DNA of 64,000 nucleotides from Arthrobacter sp. H35-D1 (GTDB lineage Bacteria > Actinomycetota > Actinomycetes > Actinomycetales > Micrococcaceae). Positions 49,556 to 58,725 of the stretch are shown here, in pieces. Under the pieces are notes generated by a model, which saw only the letters and a program-made list of their open reading frames with translations, searched no databases and was not told where the DNA came from. The number at the start of each line of letters is the position of its first letter. The first letter of the stretch is position 1. The stretch covers positions 95,687 to 159,686 of the forward strand of contig NZ_JASISP010000003.1 of NCBI RefSeq assembly GCF_030063185.1, written 5' to 3'. Both the position numbers and the translations under genes were made by a program.

Positions 49556-50925
49556 TGAGTGTTCCCGCAAATGCAGCGGCCCGGCGCAGGGTGTCGTTCC
49601 ACAAACTGACAGTCTCCGAGGTGCGGCGGCTGACGGAGGACGCCATCGAGGTCGCCTTTGCCGTGCCCGCCCGGCTGGCCGGCTTCTACGACTACCTGCC
49701 CGGGCAATACGTGGCGCTGCGCCTGCAAATGCCGGACGCCGCCGGGGTGTTCCGCGAGCTGCGGCGCAGCTACTCGATCTGCGCCGTACCTGTGCAATTT
49801 CCCGACGGCAGCTCGGAACTGCGGGTCGCCATCAAGCGCGACATCGGCGGCGAGTTCTCCACCTGGGCCAATGCGGAGCTGGCAGTGGGGGCCGCCATGG
49901 AAGTCATGAGCCCGCAGGGCGCGTTCATCTCCCGGCACTCCGGGTTCGTGCCGGGCAGTGGAATGTCCGACGGCGCGTCCCCGGCCGACGCTGGAAACCC
50001 ACCTAACAAGGGTGGTCCCGCCCAGGCAGGCGATCCAGCGGACGGAGACGGTTCAGCGGATGGCGGCGATGCTCCGGCGGCCGCTGCCGGCCATGTGCCC
50101 GGGAGCCTCTCCGCAGCTGCAGATGCCGTGAACGTGCTCAACAGCATGAACCACCCGGAGGAGGTGGCCCGCCGTGCCGGAACGTATGTGGCCATCGCGG
50201 CGGGCTCCGGCATCACCCCCGTCATGGCGCTGGCAAAATCGCTGCTGGCAGGCAATGACGGCACCCGCCTTGACCTGGTCTACGCGAACAAGGCCGCCAT
50301 GGATGTCATGTTCCTGGAGGAGCTGGCGGACCTGAAGGACAAGTACCCGCGGCGCTTCGCCCTCCACCACGTGCTCTCGCGGGAGCAACGCATTGCCCCG
50401 TTGCTCAGCGGCCGGCTGGACGCGGAAAAGCTGGAGGCGCTGCTGGGGAAGGCCATCCACGCCGACGACGTCGACGAATGGTTTTTGTGCGGGCCGTTTG
50501 AGCTGGTCCAGCTGTGCCGCGACGTGCTGGAAGCACGCGGCGTGCCGCACGATGTGGTCCGCTTTGAACTTTTCACCACCGGCCGCCCCGATCACCCCGA
50601 AGGGCAGCGCGGGCGCCCCGTCCTGATCGATTCCTCCGAAGAAACCTGCAAGATCACCTTCACCCTCGACGGGCTCACCGCGGATATTCTCAGCCCCGTC
50701 CACGCCCGCGAAACCGTCCTCAACGCCGCCCTGCGCGTACGTCCCGACGTGCCGTTCGCCTGCGCCGGCGGCGTGTGCGGCACATGCCGGGCCAAGCTCG
50801 TTGCGGGCAACGTCCACATGGATGAAAATTACGCCCTCGAACCGGAGGAACTGGAAGCCGGCTACATCCTCACCTGCCAGTCCCACCCCACCACGCCGGA
50901 GGTCAGCGTTGACTACGACGGCTAG
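49555..50925 (+). CDS. paaE: Phenylacetyl-CoA epoxidase reductase with an inserted linker
   Basis: A 456-residue reductase passing electrons from NAD(P)H through FAD and a [2Fe-2S] centre to PaaA. It has the FAD motif RRSYSIC (70-76), the nucleotide motif GSGITP (217-222), the WFLCGPFELV segment, and the plant-type ferredoxin domain with Cys403, Cys408, Cys411 and Cys441. The family is about 355-390 residues; the excess is a Gly/Ala/Asp/Pro-rich insertion (about 128-200) between the FAD and NAD domains. All cofactor motifs are intact. The ATG overlaps the paaD stop. Confidence 0.93.
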   Translation: MSVPANAAARRRVSFHKLTVSEVRRLTEDAIEVAFAVPARLAGFYDYLPGQYVALRLQMPDAAGVFRELRRSYSICAVPVQFPDGSSELRVAIKRDIGGEFSTWANAELAVGAAMEVMSPQGAFISRHSGFVPGSGMSDGASPADAGNPPNKGGPAQAGDPADGDGSADGGDAPAAAAGHVPGSLSAAADAVNVLNSMNHPEEVARRAGTYVAIAAGSGITPVMALAKSLLAGNDGTRLDLVYANKAAMDVMFLEELADLKDKYPRRFALHHVLSREQRIAPLLSGRLDAEKLEALLGKAIHADDVDEWFLCGPFELVQLCRDVLEARGVPHDVVRFELFTTGRPDHPEGQRGRPVLIDSSEETCKITFTLDGLTADILSPVHARETVLNAALRVRPDVPFACAGGVCGTCRAKLVAGNVHMDENYALEPEELEAGYILTCQSHPTTPEVSVDYDG

Positions 50926-50972
50926 TCCCACCCGTCCCAACCAGCCGCTCCCACTCATCCCAAGGAGTCACC

Positions 50973-51770
50973 GTGATTGAACTTTCCATCAACGATGGCG
51001 TTGCCGAGATCGTGCTGAACGCCCCCGAGAAGCTGAACGCGCTCAACGAGGATGCGCTGACTGAGCTGGATGCCGCGTACGACGACGCAGCTGCCGCCGC
51101 CACCCTGCCCTTCGGCGCGGAAGGTGCCGTCCGGGCGCTGCTCATCAGGGGAGAGGGACGGGCGTTTTGCGCGGGCCGCGACATTGCCGGAGTGGACGGC
51201 GCCAACGACGACGCCCGTGGCTACCTTGAAGGCCTGCTGGCACCCTTGTTGCAAAAGATGGCAGCGTTTCCGGCTCCGACGTTTGCCGCAGCACAGGGCG
51301 CCTGCCTGGGCGTGGGGTTGGGGCTACTGATCGCCATGGACGTGGTGTATGTGGCCGAGAATGCCAAGTTTGGTTCGCCGTTTGGCAACCTTGGCGCCAC
51401 GCTGGATTCCGGCGGGCACTGGCTGTTCACCGAAACGCTCGGTGCACACCGCACGCTTGACCTTGTTTACACCTCGGATTTGATCAGCGGCTCGGAAGCC
51501 GTGGCTGCCGGGCTGTTCAGCCGGGCCATGCCGGCCGAAGGCCTGGTGGACTTCACCCGCGCCGCAGCAATCAAGGCTGCCGCCGGACCCACTCTGGCCT
51601 TCAACGCCAGCAAAACCCTCGTGGCAGCGATTCGCAGGGAAAGGCTGGGACTGTGGGACGCCGTCGTGCTTGAAAATGAAGCGCAGGTGGCACTCTCGGC
51701 AACAGCCGACTATGCGGAGGGGTTTGCCGCCTTCACCGCCAAGCGAAAGCCTGGATTCACCGGGAAGTGA
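50973..51770 (+). CDS. paaG: 2-(1,2-epoxy-1,2-dihydrophenyl)acetyl-CoA isomerase
   Basis: A 265-residue crotonase-family enzyme. The segments FCAGRDIAGVDG and AAQGACLGVGLGLLIAMD form the oxyanion hole; GATLDSGGHWLFTETLG carries the Asp expected at the PaaG active site. It isomerises the ring epoxide to oxepin-CoA. A GTG start at 50973 has AAGGAG upstream. It follows paaE by 47 bp in the same direction. Other crotonase activities cannot be excluded, but context favours PaaG. Confidence 0.88.
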   Translation: MIELSINDGVAEIVLNAPEKLNALNEDALTELDAAYDDAAAAATLPFGAEGAVRALLIRGEGRAFCAGRDIAGVDGANDDARGYLEGLLAPLLQKMAAFPAPTFAAAQGACLGVGLGLLIAMDVVYVAENAKFGSPFGNLGATLDSGGHWLFTETLGAHRTLDLVYTSDLISGSEAVAAGLFSRAMPAEGLVDFTRAAAIKAAAGPTLAFNASKTLVAAIRRERLGLWDAVVLENEAQVALSATADYAEGFAAFTAKRKPGFTGK

Positions 51771-52311
51771 CGGTGCCGGCGGGGCGGCGGCTGGCGATGA
51801 ACGACCAGGCGACCGTCAGGGCGCCGAGAACAAGAAGAATGAACGCTTCGCCGGGGAAGTCGAAGACGCGCAGTGCGATGGCGGCGGCCAGGTAGGGCAG
51901 TGCCGCCCATTTTAGCGGCGTGTGCTTGAGTCGGCTGCCCCAAGCGAAGAGCATAAGGGCGAAGTACAAGCTCAATTCAAAGCGTGCGGACCACTCTACA
52001 AAGAAGAACATCGCGGCCACGACGACAAGAACCCCTGCAGCTGCGATGGTTTGACGGCGGGCTTCCGTCCCCTTCGTGAAGGACAACGGCAACCAGAGCA
52101 GTATGGAGCAGATGACGGGGATCAGCGGTGTCAGCACAAAAACGGGCATGCTGATGGTGGCGGGATCCCCTGAACCGAGCAACAACAGCAATCCCGAGAG
52201 CAGCGCCCCCAGACCGGCAGCCATGAAGACCAGTCGGTTCACCGCGGGTGCCTCCTGGGCCGCAACGGCGGATGGGTCGGCAACAGGCTGGTCGGCGGGG
52301 AGAGACGTCAT
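51757..52311 (-). CDS. Membrane protein of unknown function
   Basis: A 184-residue protein with five to six spans after a short cytoplasmic leader (MTSLPADQPVADPSAV). The last spans (ALPYLAAAIALRVFDF, AFILLVLGALTVAWSFIA) end in a basic tail. There are no motifs of known transporters. Its last 14 nt overlap the end of paaG on the other strand. Not recognised. Confidence 0.7.
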   Translation of the reverse strand: MTSLPADQPVADPSAVAAQEAPAVNRLVFMAAGLGALLSGLLLLLGSGDPATISMPVFVLTPLIPVICSILLWLPLSFTKGTEARRQTIAAAGVLVVVAAMFFFVEWSARFELSLYFALMLFAWGSRLKHTPLKWAALPYLAAAIALRVFDFPGEAFILLVLGALTVAWSFIASRRPAGTVTSR

Positions 52312-52395
52312 GGTTCAATCGTCGCAGGTTAAAGCTGTACCGGATTGCAGTCCGCCGGGTCGCCAGCTGCAGGCTGTCCGGTGCCGGGGGTGCCG

Positions 52396-52797
52396 TTACG
52401 CGGACTTTCTGCGGGCTGGGCGTCTGTTGCCGTTTCTGAGCTGGCTGATGCGTCCGCTGGAAATGCCCAGAAGGGCTGCTGCGTCGTTGGCTGTGATGTG
52501 CTCAGCCAGGAGCAGGTTGACCACTTCGCGAGTTTCCTTCGCTGCTTGTTCCTGTGCTCGCTGTGCGGCGACCGTGGCGGTGCGGGAATTGTGAACGCGG
52601 ACCGCAATTTCCTGGGAGGAGAGTTCTAGATTAATCTCCCAGTCAGAGTGGTCTTCTTCGGGATGCCGGGAGTCGAGGTAGTCACGAACCTGCGCAGGTG
52701 CTTTGGCGAGATTGCGCACCTGCGTGATGTTGTCCGGATCAATTTCGAGTTCCCACCCGCCGTCCCAGCGGGTAACGATGACAGTGATGCTGTTCAC
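52396..52797 (-). CDS. HicB/DUF1902-like protein with a C-terminal HTH
   Basis: A 133-residue protein from the GTG at 52797. The N-terminal half (TVIVTRWDGGWELEIDPDN, IAVRVHNS) is a HicB-like strand-helix pattern. The C-terminal NDAAALLGISSGRISQLRNG is a helix-turn-helix. Such proteins are antitoxin-like or stand-alone DNA binders in actinobacteria. No HicA-type toxin gene is adjacent. The frame is open for 38 more codons upstream with little similarity. Confidence 0.6.
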   Translation of the reverse strand: MNSITVIVTRWDGGWELEIDPDNITQVRNLAKAPAQVRDYLDSRHPEEDHSDWEINLELSSQEIAVRVHNSRTATVAAQRAQEQAAKETREVVNLLLAEHITANDAAALLGISSGRISQLRNGNRRPARRKSA

Positions 52798-53126
52798 GAG
52801 TTCCGTCTTTTCACTTCCGCGATTGCTTACAGGGCGTTCCGAGGGACGCCCGGCGACACTTCGCGACTTTGGGTAATGATCACTGGTCGAATGAGGGCGG
52901 GGTGCGACCACTTCTCATGGTCGCCTTTGCCTTCGACAAGCCGTGAACCCTGCTGCAACCAAAAGCTGGGCCAGCTCTCGATACTTCATCGGCTTCGTCA
53001 GAGTTGCTAGTTTAGACCCCCTGAAGTTATTTGAATAGAGGAGGGGATATACGCGGTATGGCTTTCAAGCCTAACCGCTGATCCATGGTGGTGGTTTGCC
53101 TTCCAGATGGGTGAGCAGCCGCCAGC
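52798..53126. other. Gap without a recognised gene
   Basis: A 329-bp gap. It contains one hairpin (GCGACCA 52904-52910, TGGTCGC 52918-52924, 7-nt loop) and an AT-richer stretch around 53010-53060. No coding frame with a ribosome site was seen. Confidence 0.5.
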
Positions 53127-53579
53127 TCAGCGGTTGTCCACGTCTTCAAAGATCAGGAACGTCTGGGTATCCAGCACGCCGGCCATGGATTGCAGTTGGT
53201 CGAAGACCACCCGCCGCAGTCCCTGGTTGTCTGCGGCACGCACCAACAAAATCACGTCGAAGTCGCCGCCAACCAGCGCAATGTGTTCCACCTCGGGGAT
53301 GGCACGCAATTCCTCACGCAGCTCCCGCCAGGCGTGCTGGCTGACCTTCAATGTCACGTAGGCGGACGACTTCAGCCCAGCCTTCACCGGATCCACCAGC
53401 GCCGTGAACTTCGTCAGCACGCCGCTGGAGGTGAGCTTGGAAATCCGCGCGTAGGCGTGGGCGCGGGAGATGTGGACGGTTTCGGCAACGACGCTGACAG
53501 ACATCCGGCCGTCGCGGGTGAGCTCGGCAATGATCCGCCTGTCCACGTCGTCCAGCGGATCGGTGGCGTGCCCTTCCAT
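53127..53579 (-). CDS. Lrp/AsnC family regulator, BkdR-like
   Basis: A 150-residue regulator with an N-terminal HTH (DDVDRRIIAELTRDGRMSVSV, then ISRAHAYARISKL) and a C-terminal RAM ligand-binding domain (SSAYVTLKV, VGGDFDVILLVRA). The ATG at 53579 follows AAAGGAGCCAC. It is divergent from the branched-chain 2-oxoacid dehydrogenase operon with 293 bp between. That is the usual place of BkdR, which responds to branched-chain amino acids. Confidence 0.88.
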   Translation of the reverse strand: MEGHATDPLDDVDRRIIAELTRDGRMSVSVVAETVHISRAHAYARISKLTSSGVLTKFTALVDPVKAGLKSSAYVTLKVSQHAWRELREELRAIPEVEHIALVGGDFDVILLVRAADNQGLRRVVFDQLQSMAGVLDTQTFLIFEDVDNR

Positions 53580-53872
53580 GTGGCTCCTTTGGTGTCAGGT
53601 CTTGGGGCTGTGGCCTTCGGAGGCCGGGATTGCCAGCGTCTGGGATGCCCGACGCCGAGAACAACTTGGCGGGCCAACGCGGCATCCGCAGTGCTTGTGT
53701 CTTCCAGACTATGGAAAATGAGCGCAAAGTTCCAGAGTTTCCGAGAGTTATGGCGACGTTCCGCTAGAAAACACATACTGAAGTCAACGGAACATCTTTG
53801 TTGCTGTGGGGGATCGGCGGGCATGGTTCACACTTGGCCGTCCTGCCACCCGTTGGAAGGAATGAGTGTTCA
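53580..53872. promoter_or_regulatory. Divergent promoter region of the bkd operon and its regulator
   Basis: A 293-bp region between the divergent Lrp-type gene and the E1-alpha gene. It includes inverted elements GTTCCG (53758-53763) and CGGAAC (53787-53792), a possible regulator site. No gene is visible. Promoter hexamers are not assigned. Confidence 0.45.
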
Positions 53873-55036
53873 ATGACGAACCATCCGGAATTCTTGGAGC
53901 ACCCGGGAAACGCTGCACTGTTGGCCGGACGCCAGGGCGAGTACCTGCTTCCATCCGCCATGCCCGTCCAGCTGATAACCGCGGACGGCACTGCCCACAC
54001 GGGCGGAAAGTACAAGCAAAATTACCCTCTGCCGGACGCCGCAACCCTGCTGGAGGGGTACGGTCAGCTGGTGCTGGGCCGGCGAATCAATGAACAGGCC
54101 GGTGCTTTGGTGCGGCAAGGGCGGATGGCGGTGTATCCGTCGTCGTTCGGGCAGGAAGCCTGCCAGGCGGCGGCATACATGGCTTTGCGCCGCAACGACT
54201 GGCTGTTCGGCACGTACCGGGACACCGTGGCCATCATGGGCCGCGGCGTGTTGCCCATGGAGGTCTTTGAATCGCTGCGCGGGGACTGGCACAGTGGCTT
54301 CGACCCGTATCAGTACAACACGGCACTTCCCGCCACCTCGCTGGCCACGCAGTTGCCGCACGCCGTCGGTGTGGCGCACGCGGCCAAGCTGCGCGGTGAG
54401 GACACCGTGGTGCTGGCGCTGTGCGGCGATGGTGCCACGAGCGAAGGCGATTTCCACGTTGCGTTGAACTTCGCTGCAGTCTTCCACGTGCCGGTGGTCT
54501 TCCTGATCCAAAACAACCAATACGCCATCTCGGTTCCCCTCATCCACCAGTCCGTGGCGCCGTCGCTGGCACACAAGGCGATTGGCTACGGCATGCCGGG
54601 GGAGCGCGTGGACGGCAACGACCTGGCCGCGCTGCTTTCGGTGCTGGGCAGTGCCGTGGAGCGGGCGCGCAACGGCGGTGGCCCAGCGCTCGTTGAGGCG
54701 CACACGTATCGGATGGAATCGCACACCAACGCCGATGACGCCACGCGCTACCGCTCCTCGGAGGAAGTGGCCCAATGGGCGCCCAAGGATCCCCTGCTGC
54801 GCCTGAAGAAATACCTGCACGACGCCGGACACTTGGGTTCCGCCGAGGCCGAACGTTTCGCCGTGGCTGCCGATGCCGTGGCCAAGACACTGCGCGACGG
54901 GATGAACACGCAGAGCACTCCGGAGCCGTTGGACATGTTCAGGTTTGTGTATAGCGAGCCGACGCCGCAACTGCGCGAGCAAAGCAGCCTGTTGGCCGCC
55001 GAGCTTGCCGCAGCACAGGAAGGAAGCGTGTCATGA
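53873..55036 (+). CDS. bkdA: Branched-chain 2-oxoacid dehydrogenase E1 alpha subunit
   Basis: A 387-residue thiamine-diphosphate-binding subunit. The TPP motif runs from GDGATSEGD (about 184) to QNNQYA (about 214); RMESHTNADDATRY is the conserved phosphorylation-loop-like segment. With E1 beta it decarboxylates 2-oxoacids from Val, Leu and Ile. The ATG at 53873 has GGAAGGA upstream. The stop overlaps the E1 beta ATG by 4 nt. A pyruvate or acetoin enzyme is possible, but the Lrp regulator and layout favour branched-chain substrates. Confidence 0.9.
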   Translation: MTNHPEFLEHPGNAALLAGRQGEYLLPSAMPVQLITADGTAHTGGKYKQNYPLPDAATLLEGYGQLVLGRRINEQAGALVRQGRMAVYPSSFGQEACQAAAYMALRRNDWLFGTYRDTVAIMGRGVLPMEVFESLRGDWHSGFDPYQYNTALPATSLATQLPHAVGVAHAAKLRGEDTVVLALCGDGATSEGDFHVALNFAAVFHVPVVFLIQNNQYAISVPLIHQSVAPSLAHKAIGYGMPGERVDGNDLAALLSVLGSAVERARNGGGPALVEAHTYRMESHTNADDATRYRSSEEVAQWAPKDPLLRLKKYLHDAGHLGSAEAERFAVAADAVAKTLRDGMNTQSTPEPLDMFRFVYSEPTPQLREQSSLLAAELAAAQEGSVS

Positions 55037-56100
55037 CTGCCATGGCGGTGAACCATGCGGAGCTTGCCGGAGTCCAGCAGCTGACCTTCGCCAAGGCCCT
55101 GACGCTGGCCATGTCCGATTCCATGGCCGCAGATGCCTCGGTGATTGTCTTTGGCGAAGATGTGGGAACGCTCGGCGGGGTGTTTCGCGTGACGGACGGG
55201 CTGCAGGCAAGGTTCGGCGAGGAACGCTGCTTTGACACGCCGCTGGCCGAATCAGGCATTGTTGGCATGGCCACCGGCATGGCGATCAACGGCATGCGCC
55301 CGGTGGTGGAGTTGCAGTTCGATGCGTTCGCCTTCCCTGGGTTTGAACAAATCGTCAGCCATGTGGCCAAGATGGGCAACCGCACGCGTGGAAACATCCG
55401 CCTGCCACTGGTCATCCGCATCCCCTACGCCGGAGGCATCGGCGGGGTGGAGCACCACTGCGATTCCTCGGAAGGCTACTACGTCCACACCCCGGGACTG
55501 ACGGTGCTCACGCCGTCGACCGTTGAAGACGCCTACGTCCTGCTCCGAGACTCCATCTCCAGCCCTGACCCGGTGGTGTTCATGGAACCGAAAAAACTGT
55601 ACTTCTCCAAAGCCACGCTCGACCTTGACGCACTGCGCGCCCGGTACACCCCCGCTTCGGAGCGCGGGGGAGCCAATGCCGTTCCGTCCAGCATCGGGCA
55701 CGCCGCCGTCGTCCGTGCAGGCACCGACGCCACACTCATCGCCTACGGCCCGTCCGTGGCCCCCGCGCTCGCAGCCGCAGAAACTGCCGCCACCGAGGGC
55801 AGGTCCCTGCAGGTTATCGACGTCAGGTCGCTCGTCCCGTTCGACGACGAAACCATCTGTGCCGCGGTCAGGTCCACCGGTCGGGCGGTGGTCATCGCGG
55901 AGGCGCCGGGCTTTGCCTCCATGGCTGCCGAAATTGCCGCGCGCATCCAGGAACGCTGCTTCCATTCGCTGGCAGCACCCGTGCTGCGGGTGACAGGGTT
56001 CGACATTCCCTACCCAGCCCCCAAACTGGAACAGCACTACCTGCCAGGCGTCGACCGGATTCTGGACGCCGTGGACAAACTTCAATGGGAGGAATCATGA
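55033..56100 (+). CDS. bkdB: Branched-chain 2-oxoacid dehydrogenase E1 beta subunit
   Basis: A 355-residue transketolase-like subunit. It has VFGEDVGTLGGVFRVT, DTPLAESGIVGMATGMAI, EGYYVHTPGL and ALAAAETA..DVRSLVPFD, all standard E1 beta regions. It pairs with the preceding gene, with which it overlaps by 4 nt, and its stop overlaps E2 likewise (ATGA). Confidence 0.92.
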   Translation: MTAMAVNHAELAGVQQLTFAKALTLAMSDSMAADASVIVFGEDVGTLGGVFRVTDGLQARFGEERCFDTPLAESGIVGMATGMAINGMRPVVELQFDAFAFPGFEQIVSHVAKMGNRTRGNIRLPLVIRIPYAGGIGGVEHHCDSSEGYYVHTPGLTVLTPSTVEDAYVLLRDSISSPDPVVFMEPKKLYFSKATLDLDALRARYTPASERGGANAVPSSIGHAAVVRAGTDATLIAYGPSVAPALAAAETAATEGRSLQVIDVRSLVPFDDETICAAVRSTGRAVVIAEAPGFASMAAEIAARIQERCFHSLAAPVLRVTGFDIPYPAPKLEQHYLPGVDRILDAVDKLQWEES

Positions 56101-57611
56101 GCAGCCAGGGGCAGGTACAGGCAAACGGACAGGTGTTCCTGTTGCCGGATCTTGGCGAAGGACTCGTCGAAGCCGAGCTCGTCTCGTGGCTGGTGGCTGT
56201 GGGAGACCCCGTGCACATTGACCAGCCCATCGCCGAAGTTGAAACCGCCAAGTCTGTGGTGGAGGTGCCTTCGCCCTATGAAGGCACAGTCACCTTATTG
56301 CACGGTGCCGAGGGCGACGCCTTGGAAGTCGGCAAGCCGTTGATCACTATCGCAACTGGAGAGACGACGGCAGCTGCGGAGCTTGGCGAAGACGCGCAGA
56401 CTGGGGAGCCCGCGAAAGACGCGGCGTCCGAGTTGGCTGAGATGGCGCCGGCCTCCGCGGGCTCCCCAGCCGCTGAAACTTCATCGGATGCAGCGGAACC
56501 TTCCCTCCCTGCCGCGTCCGGCGGATCCGGAAACGTGCTGGTCGGCTACGGGTCAACAGGGCCCTCGGGGCCCGGTCGCAGCAGGCCGGCTGTCAGGCAG
56601 GCACCCCTGGTGGTCTCGCCGCTGGTGCGCAAGCTGGCCCAGGATCATGGAATCGCGCTGCCGGAAATACACGGCTCTGGAAGTGACGGTTTGATTCTGC
56701 GGTCGGACGTGGAAGCAGCCATGGCAGCGGAACCACTGGCAGTGCAGGAGCCGGAATCGGAGCCAAATAAGCAGCAGCAGCAACAGCCGAAACAGCCGCA
56801 GCCCGAGCCAGTTCCGGCTTCCGCACCCGACGCGAAGCTTCCGACGCAACCACGGCGGCAGGCAGGGGCACGAGCGGGGGAGGAATCCGGCGTCGTGGAT
56901 CAACGCACGGGCTTGCCAGTGGTGGCCCGGACTCCGTTGACGGGGATGAAGAAAGTGGCCGCGGCAGCGCTGGTGCGCAGCCGCCGGGAGATTCCCGACG
57001 CCACTGTCTGGGTGGATGTTGACGCGACCGCCCTGGTGGAACTGCGCCGCGGGATGAAGGCGAAGGGTGCGGCGCCGGGCCTGCTGGCCTTTGTTGCACG
57101 GTTCGCGGTTGCAGGGCTGGGCAGGTTCCCGGAACTGAACATGCAGCTGGAGAGCCGCGACGGGCAGGACTCGCTGGTGGAATTTGCCGGCATCAACGTG
57201 GGCTTTGCCACGCAGACCGAACGCGGTCTGGTGGTGCCGGTGCTCCGCAATGCCCAGGGGCGAACTGCCAGGGAGTTGGACGATGCCATCGGGGTATTGA
57301 CGGAGCGGGCGCTGGCGGGGCACTCCGGGACGGCGGAACTGGCGGGCGGCACGTTCACCATCAACAACTACGGCGTGCTGGGCGTGGACGGCTCGGCGGC
57401 CATTATCAACCACCCGGAGGCGGCGATGCTGGGACTGGGGCGCATCATGGACAAACCGTGGGTAGTGGACGGTCAATTGTGCGTGCGGAAAATGACGGAG
57501 CTGACGCTCGCGTTCGACCACCGCGTCTGCGACGGCGCCGTGGCAGCAGGGTTCCTGCGTTTTGTGGCCGACGCCATGGAAAACCCGGCGGGAGTGCTGG
57601 CCGAGCTCTAG
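56097..57611 (+). CDS. bkdC: Branched-chain 2-oxoacid dehydrogenase E2 acyltransferase
   Basis: A 504-residue E2. One lipoyl domain has ETAKS with the lipoylated Lys52. A long Ala/Glu/Pro linker leads to a peripheral-subunit-binding domain (VSPLVRKLAQDHGIALPEIHG, about 180-215), then a second Gln/Pro-rich linker and a catalytic domain ending in DHRVCDGAVAAGFLRF (His about 476, Asp 480). The E3 gene is not in the window; the housekeeping Lpd is presumably shared. The ATG at 56097 overlaps the E1 beta stop. Confidence 0.93.
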   Translation: MSSQGQVQANGQVFLLPDLGEGLVEAELVSWLVAVGDPVHIDQPIAEVETAKSVVEVPSPYEGTVTLLHGAEGDALEVGKPLITIATGETTAAAELGEDAQTGEPAKDAASELAEMAPASAGSPAAETSSDAAEPSLPAASGGSGNVLVGYGSTGPSGPGRSRPAVRQAPLVVSPLVRKLAQDHGIALPEIHGSGSDGLILRSDVEAAMAAEPLAVQEPESEPNKQQQQQPKQPQPEPVPASAPDAKLPTQPRRQAGARAGEESGVVDQRTGLPVVARTPLTGMKKVAAAALVRSRREIPDATVWVDVDATALVELRRGMKAKGAAPGLLAFVARFAVAGLGRFPELNMQLESRDGQDSLVEFAGINVGFATQTERGLVVPVLRNAQGRTARELDDAIGVLTERALAGHSGTAELAGGTFTINNYGVLGVDGSAAIINHPEAAMLGLGRIMDKPWVVDGQLCVRKMTELTLAFDHRVCDGAVAAGFLRFVADAMENPAGVLAEL

Positions 57612-57690
57612 GCGGGGTGTGGTCCTTGATGATGGGCTTGTTGTGCGTATAGGCTGTACATACACCCCCAGATGCTTAGGCTACTGGTTA

Positions 57691-57716
57691 GAAGGCTCCG
57701 CTGATGTGGGGCCTTC
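57691..57716. terminator. Hairpin after the bkd operon
   Basis: GAAGGCTCC (57691-57699) pairs with GGGGCCTTC (57708-57716) with one wobble around an 8-nt loop. It lies between the E2 stop (57611) and the end of the leftward NYN fragment (57722), so it can serve both strands. Confidence 0.65.
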
Positions 57717-57721
57717 GGAAT

Positions 57722-58222
57722 TTAACGTCCATTGTTTGGTCGGTGAACCACACCATGAGCATCCGCGATGGATGGTGGCAGCTGGCAGGCACGCAAGTCA
57801 TCGCCAGTGATGCGTCGAATAAGCATGGGTCCGGTTTGTCGGAGCTCGTTGCTGGTGCGCTTGGAATCCATTGGGCTCAGGAGAATCGTCTTTGCGTTCA
57901 GTTTCTCTTGGATCTTGCGCATGGGTGTGACCAGGTCTGAATCGTTGGACAGTATGGCGTAGGCGCTCGCGTCACACCTGAAGGCATCAAGCAGGGCATG
58001 GCTGGCCAGATTGACATCGGAACCCTTCTCTTCAGTCTTTTTGACTTTCACATAGATCGGCATTCCGTCTGAGCCCAGCTTGGTGGGATGTAGCGGCATG
58101 ACACGGGGATCAATCCGAAACTTTCCGAGGTAGATTTTTGTCCGCGGCAATGTTGCAAGGGCACGAAGATACGCTTGCTGCCGCTGTGGAGACTGAACAT
58201 CAGAACCAGGGCCTACTTTGAT
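57722..58222 (-). pseudogene. NYN-domain protein gene, C-terminal fragment
   Basis: Leftward, after the element's left end, the frame reads IKVGPGSDVQSPQRQQAYLR and continues through KIYLGKF, HALLDAFRCDASAYAILSND and SDLVTPMRKI to a normal stop. This is the C-terminal two thirds of a LabA/NYN-type (PIN-like nuclease) protein. The N-terminal third is at 59982-60206. The two pieces join in frame if 58223-59981 is removed. The conserved SNDSDL acidic cluster is present. The gene is inactivated by the insertion. Confidence 0.92.
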
Positions 58223-58261
58223 CGAATTTGCTCCGCGCAGACCTCTTCCGTGAGGGAGGGG

Positions 58262-58708
58262 TTAGCGGGTTTTGGGTCGTCCAACTTTCTTACTGGGCTC
58301 TCGCTGGTTTTGGATGTAGGTCTGGATGGTTTCAACGGTTGCCCCACCACTGGAAAGGGCCATGTAGGACGGTGACCAGAAGTGGTCTCCCCAGAGAACT
58401 TGCTGTACTTCAGGGTATTGCTTGGCCCGAATTTCTCGGGAGGTGTTGGTCTTTATGGCGCCGATCAGCTTCGAGAGTTGCACCTTGGGTGGGTAGTCGA
58501 TCAACAGATGCAGGTGGTCACTTTCTCCGTGAGCCTCAACGAGGGTGCTTTCAAACCTTTTGCATGATTCGTGGGCCACCGCAATGAGGTGCTCTCGCAC
58601 TCTGTCGGTGATGGGTCCGCGCCGGTATTTGGTGACCAAGATGATGTGGACAGATAATTTATAAACCACATGTCTACCAGTACGGTAGTCTTCTTTATTT
58701 GCAGTCAT
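58262..58708 (-). CDS. tnpA: IS200/IS605 Y1 transposase TnpA
   Basis: A 148-residue single-strand transposase. The HUH motif is H65-L-H67 in SDHLHLLIDYP, and the catalytic tyrosine is Tyr131 in ETIQTYIQNQ. Length is normal. The ATG at 58708 is only 17 nt from the divergent tnpB ATG. A TATAAT (58720-58715, leftward) ends 6 nt before the start, suggesting a leaderless transcript. The stop abuts the left-end hairpin. Confidence 0.95.
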   Translation of the reverse strand: MTANKEDYRTGRHVVYKLSVHIILVTKYRRGPITDRVREHLIAVAHESCKRFESTLVEAHGESDHLHLLIDYPPKVQLSKLIGAIKTNTSREIRAKQYPEVQQVLWGDHFWSPSYMALSSGGATVETIQTYIQNQREPSKKVGRPKTR

Positions 58709-58725
58709 GCTGATATTATAGACCC

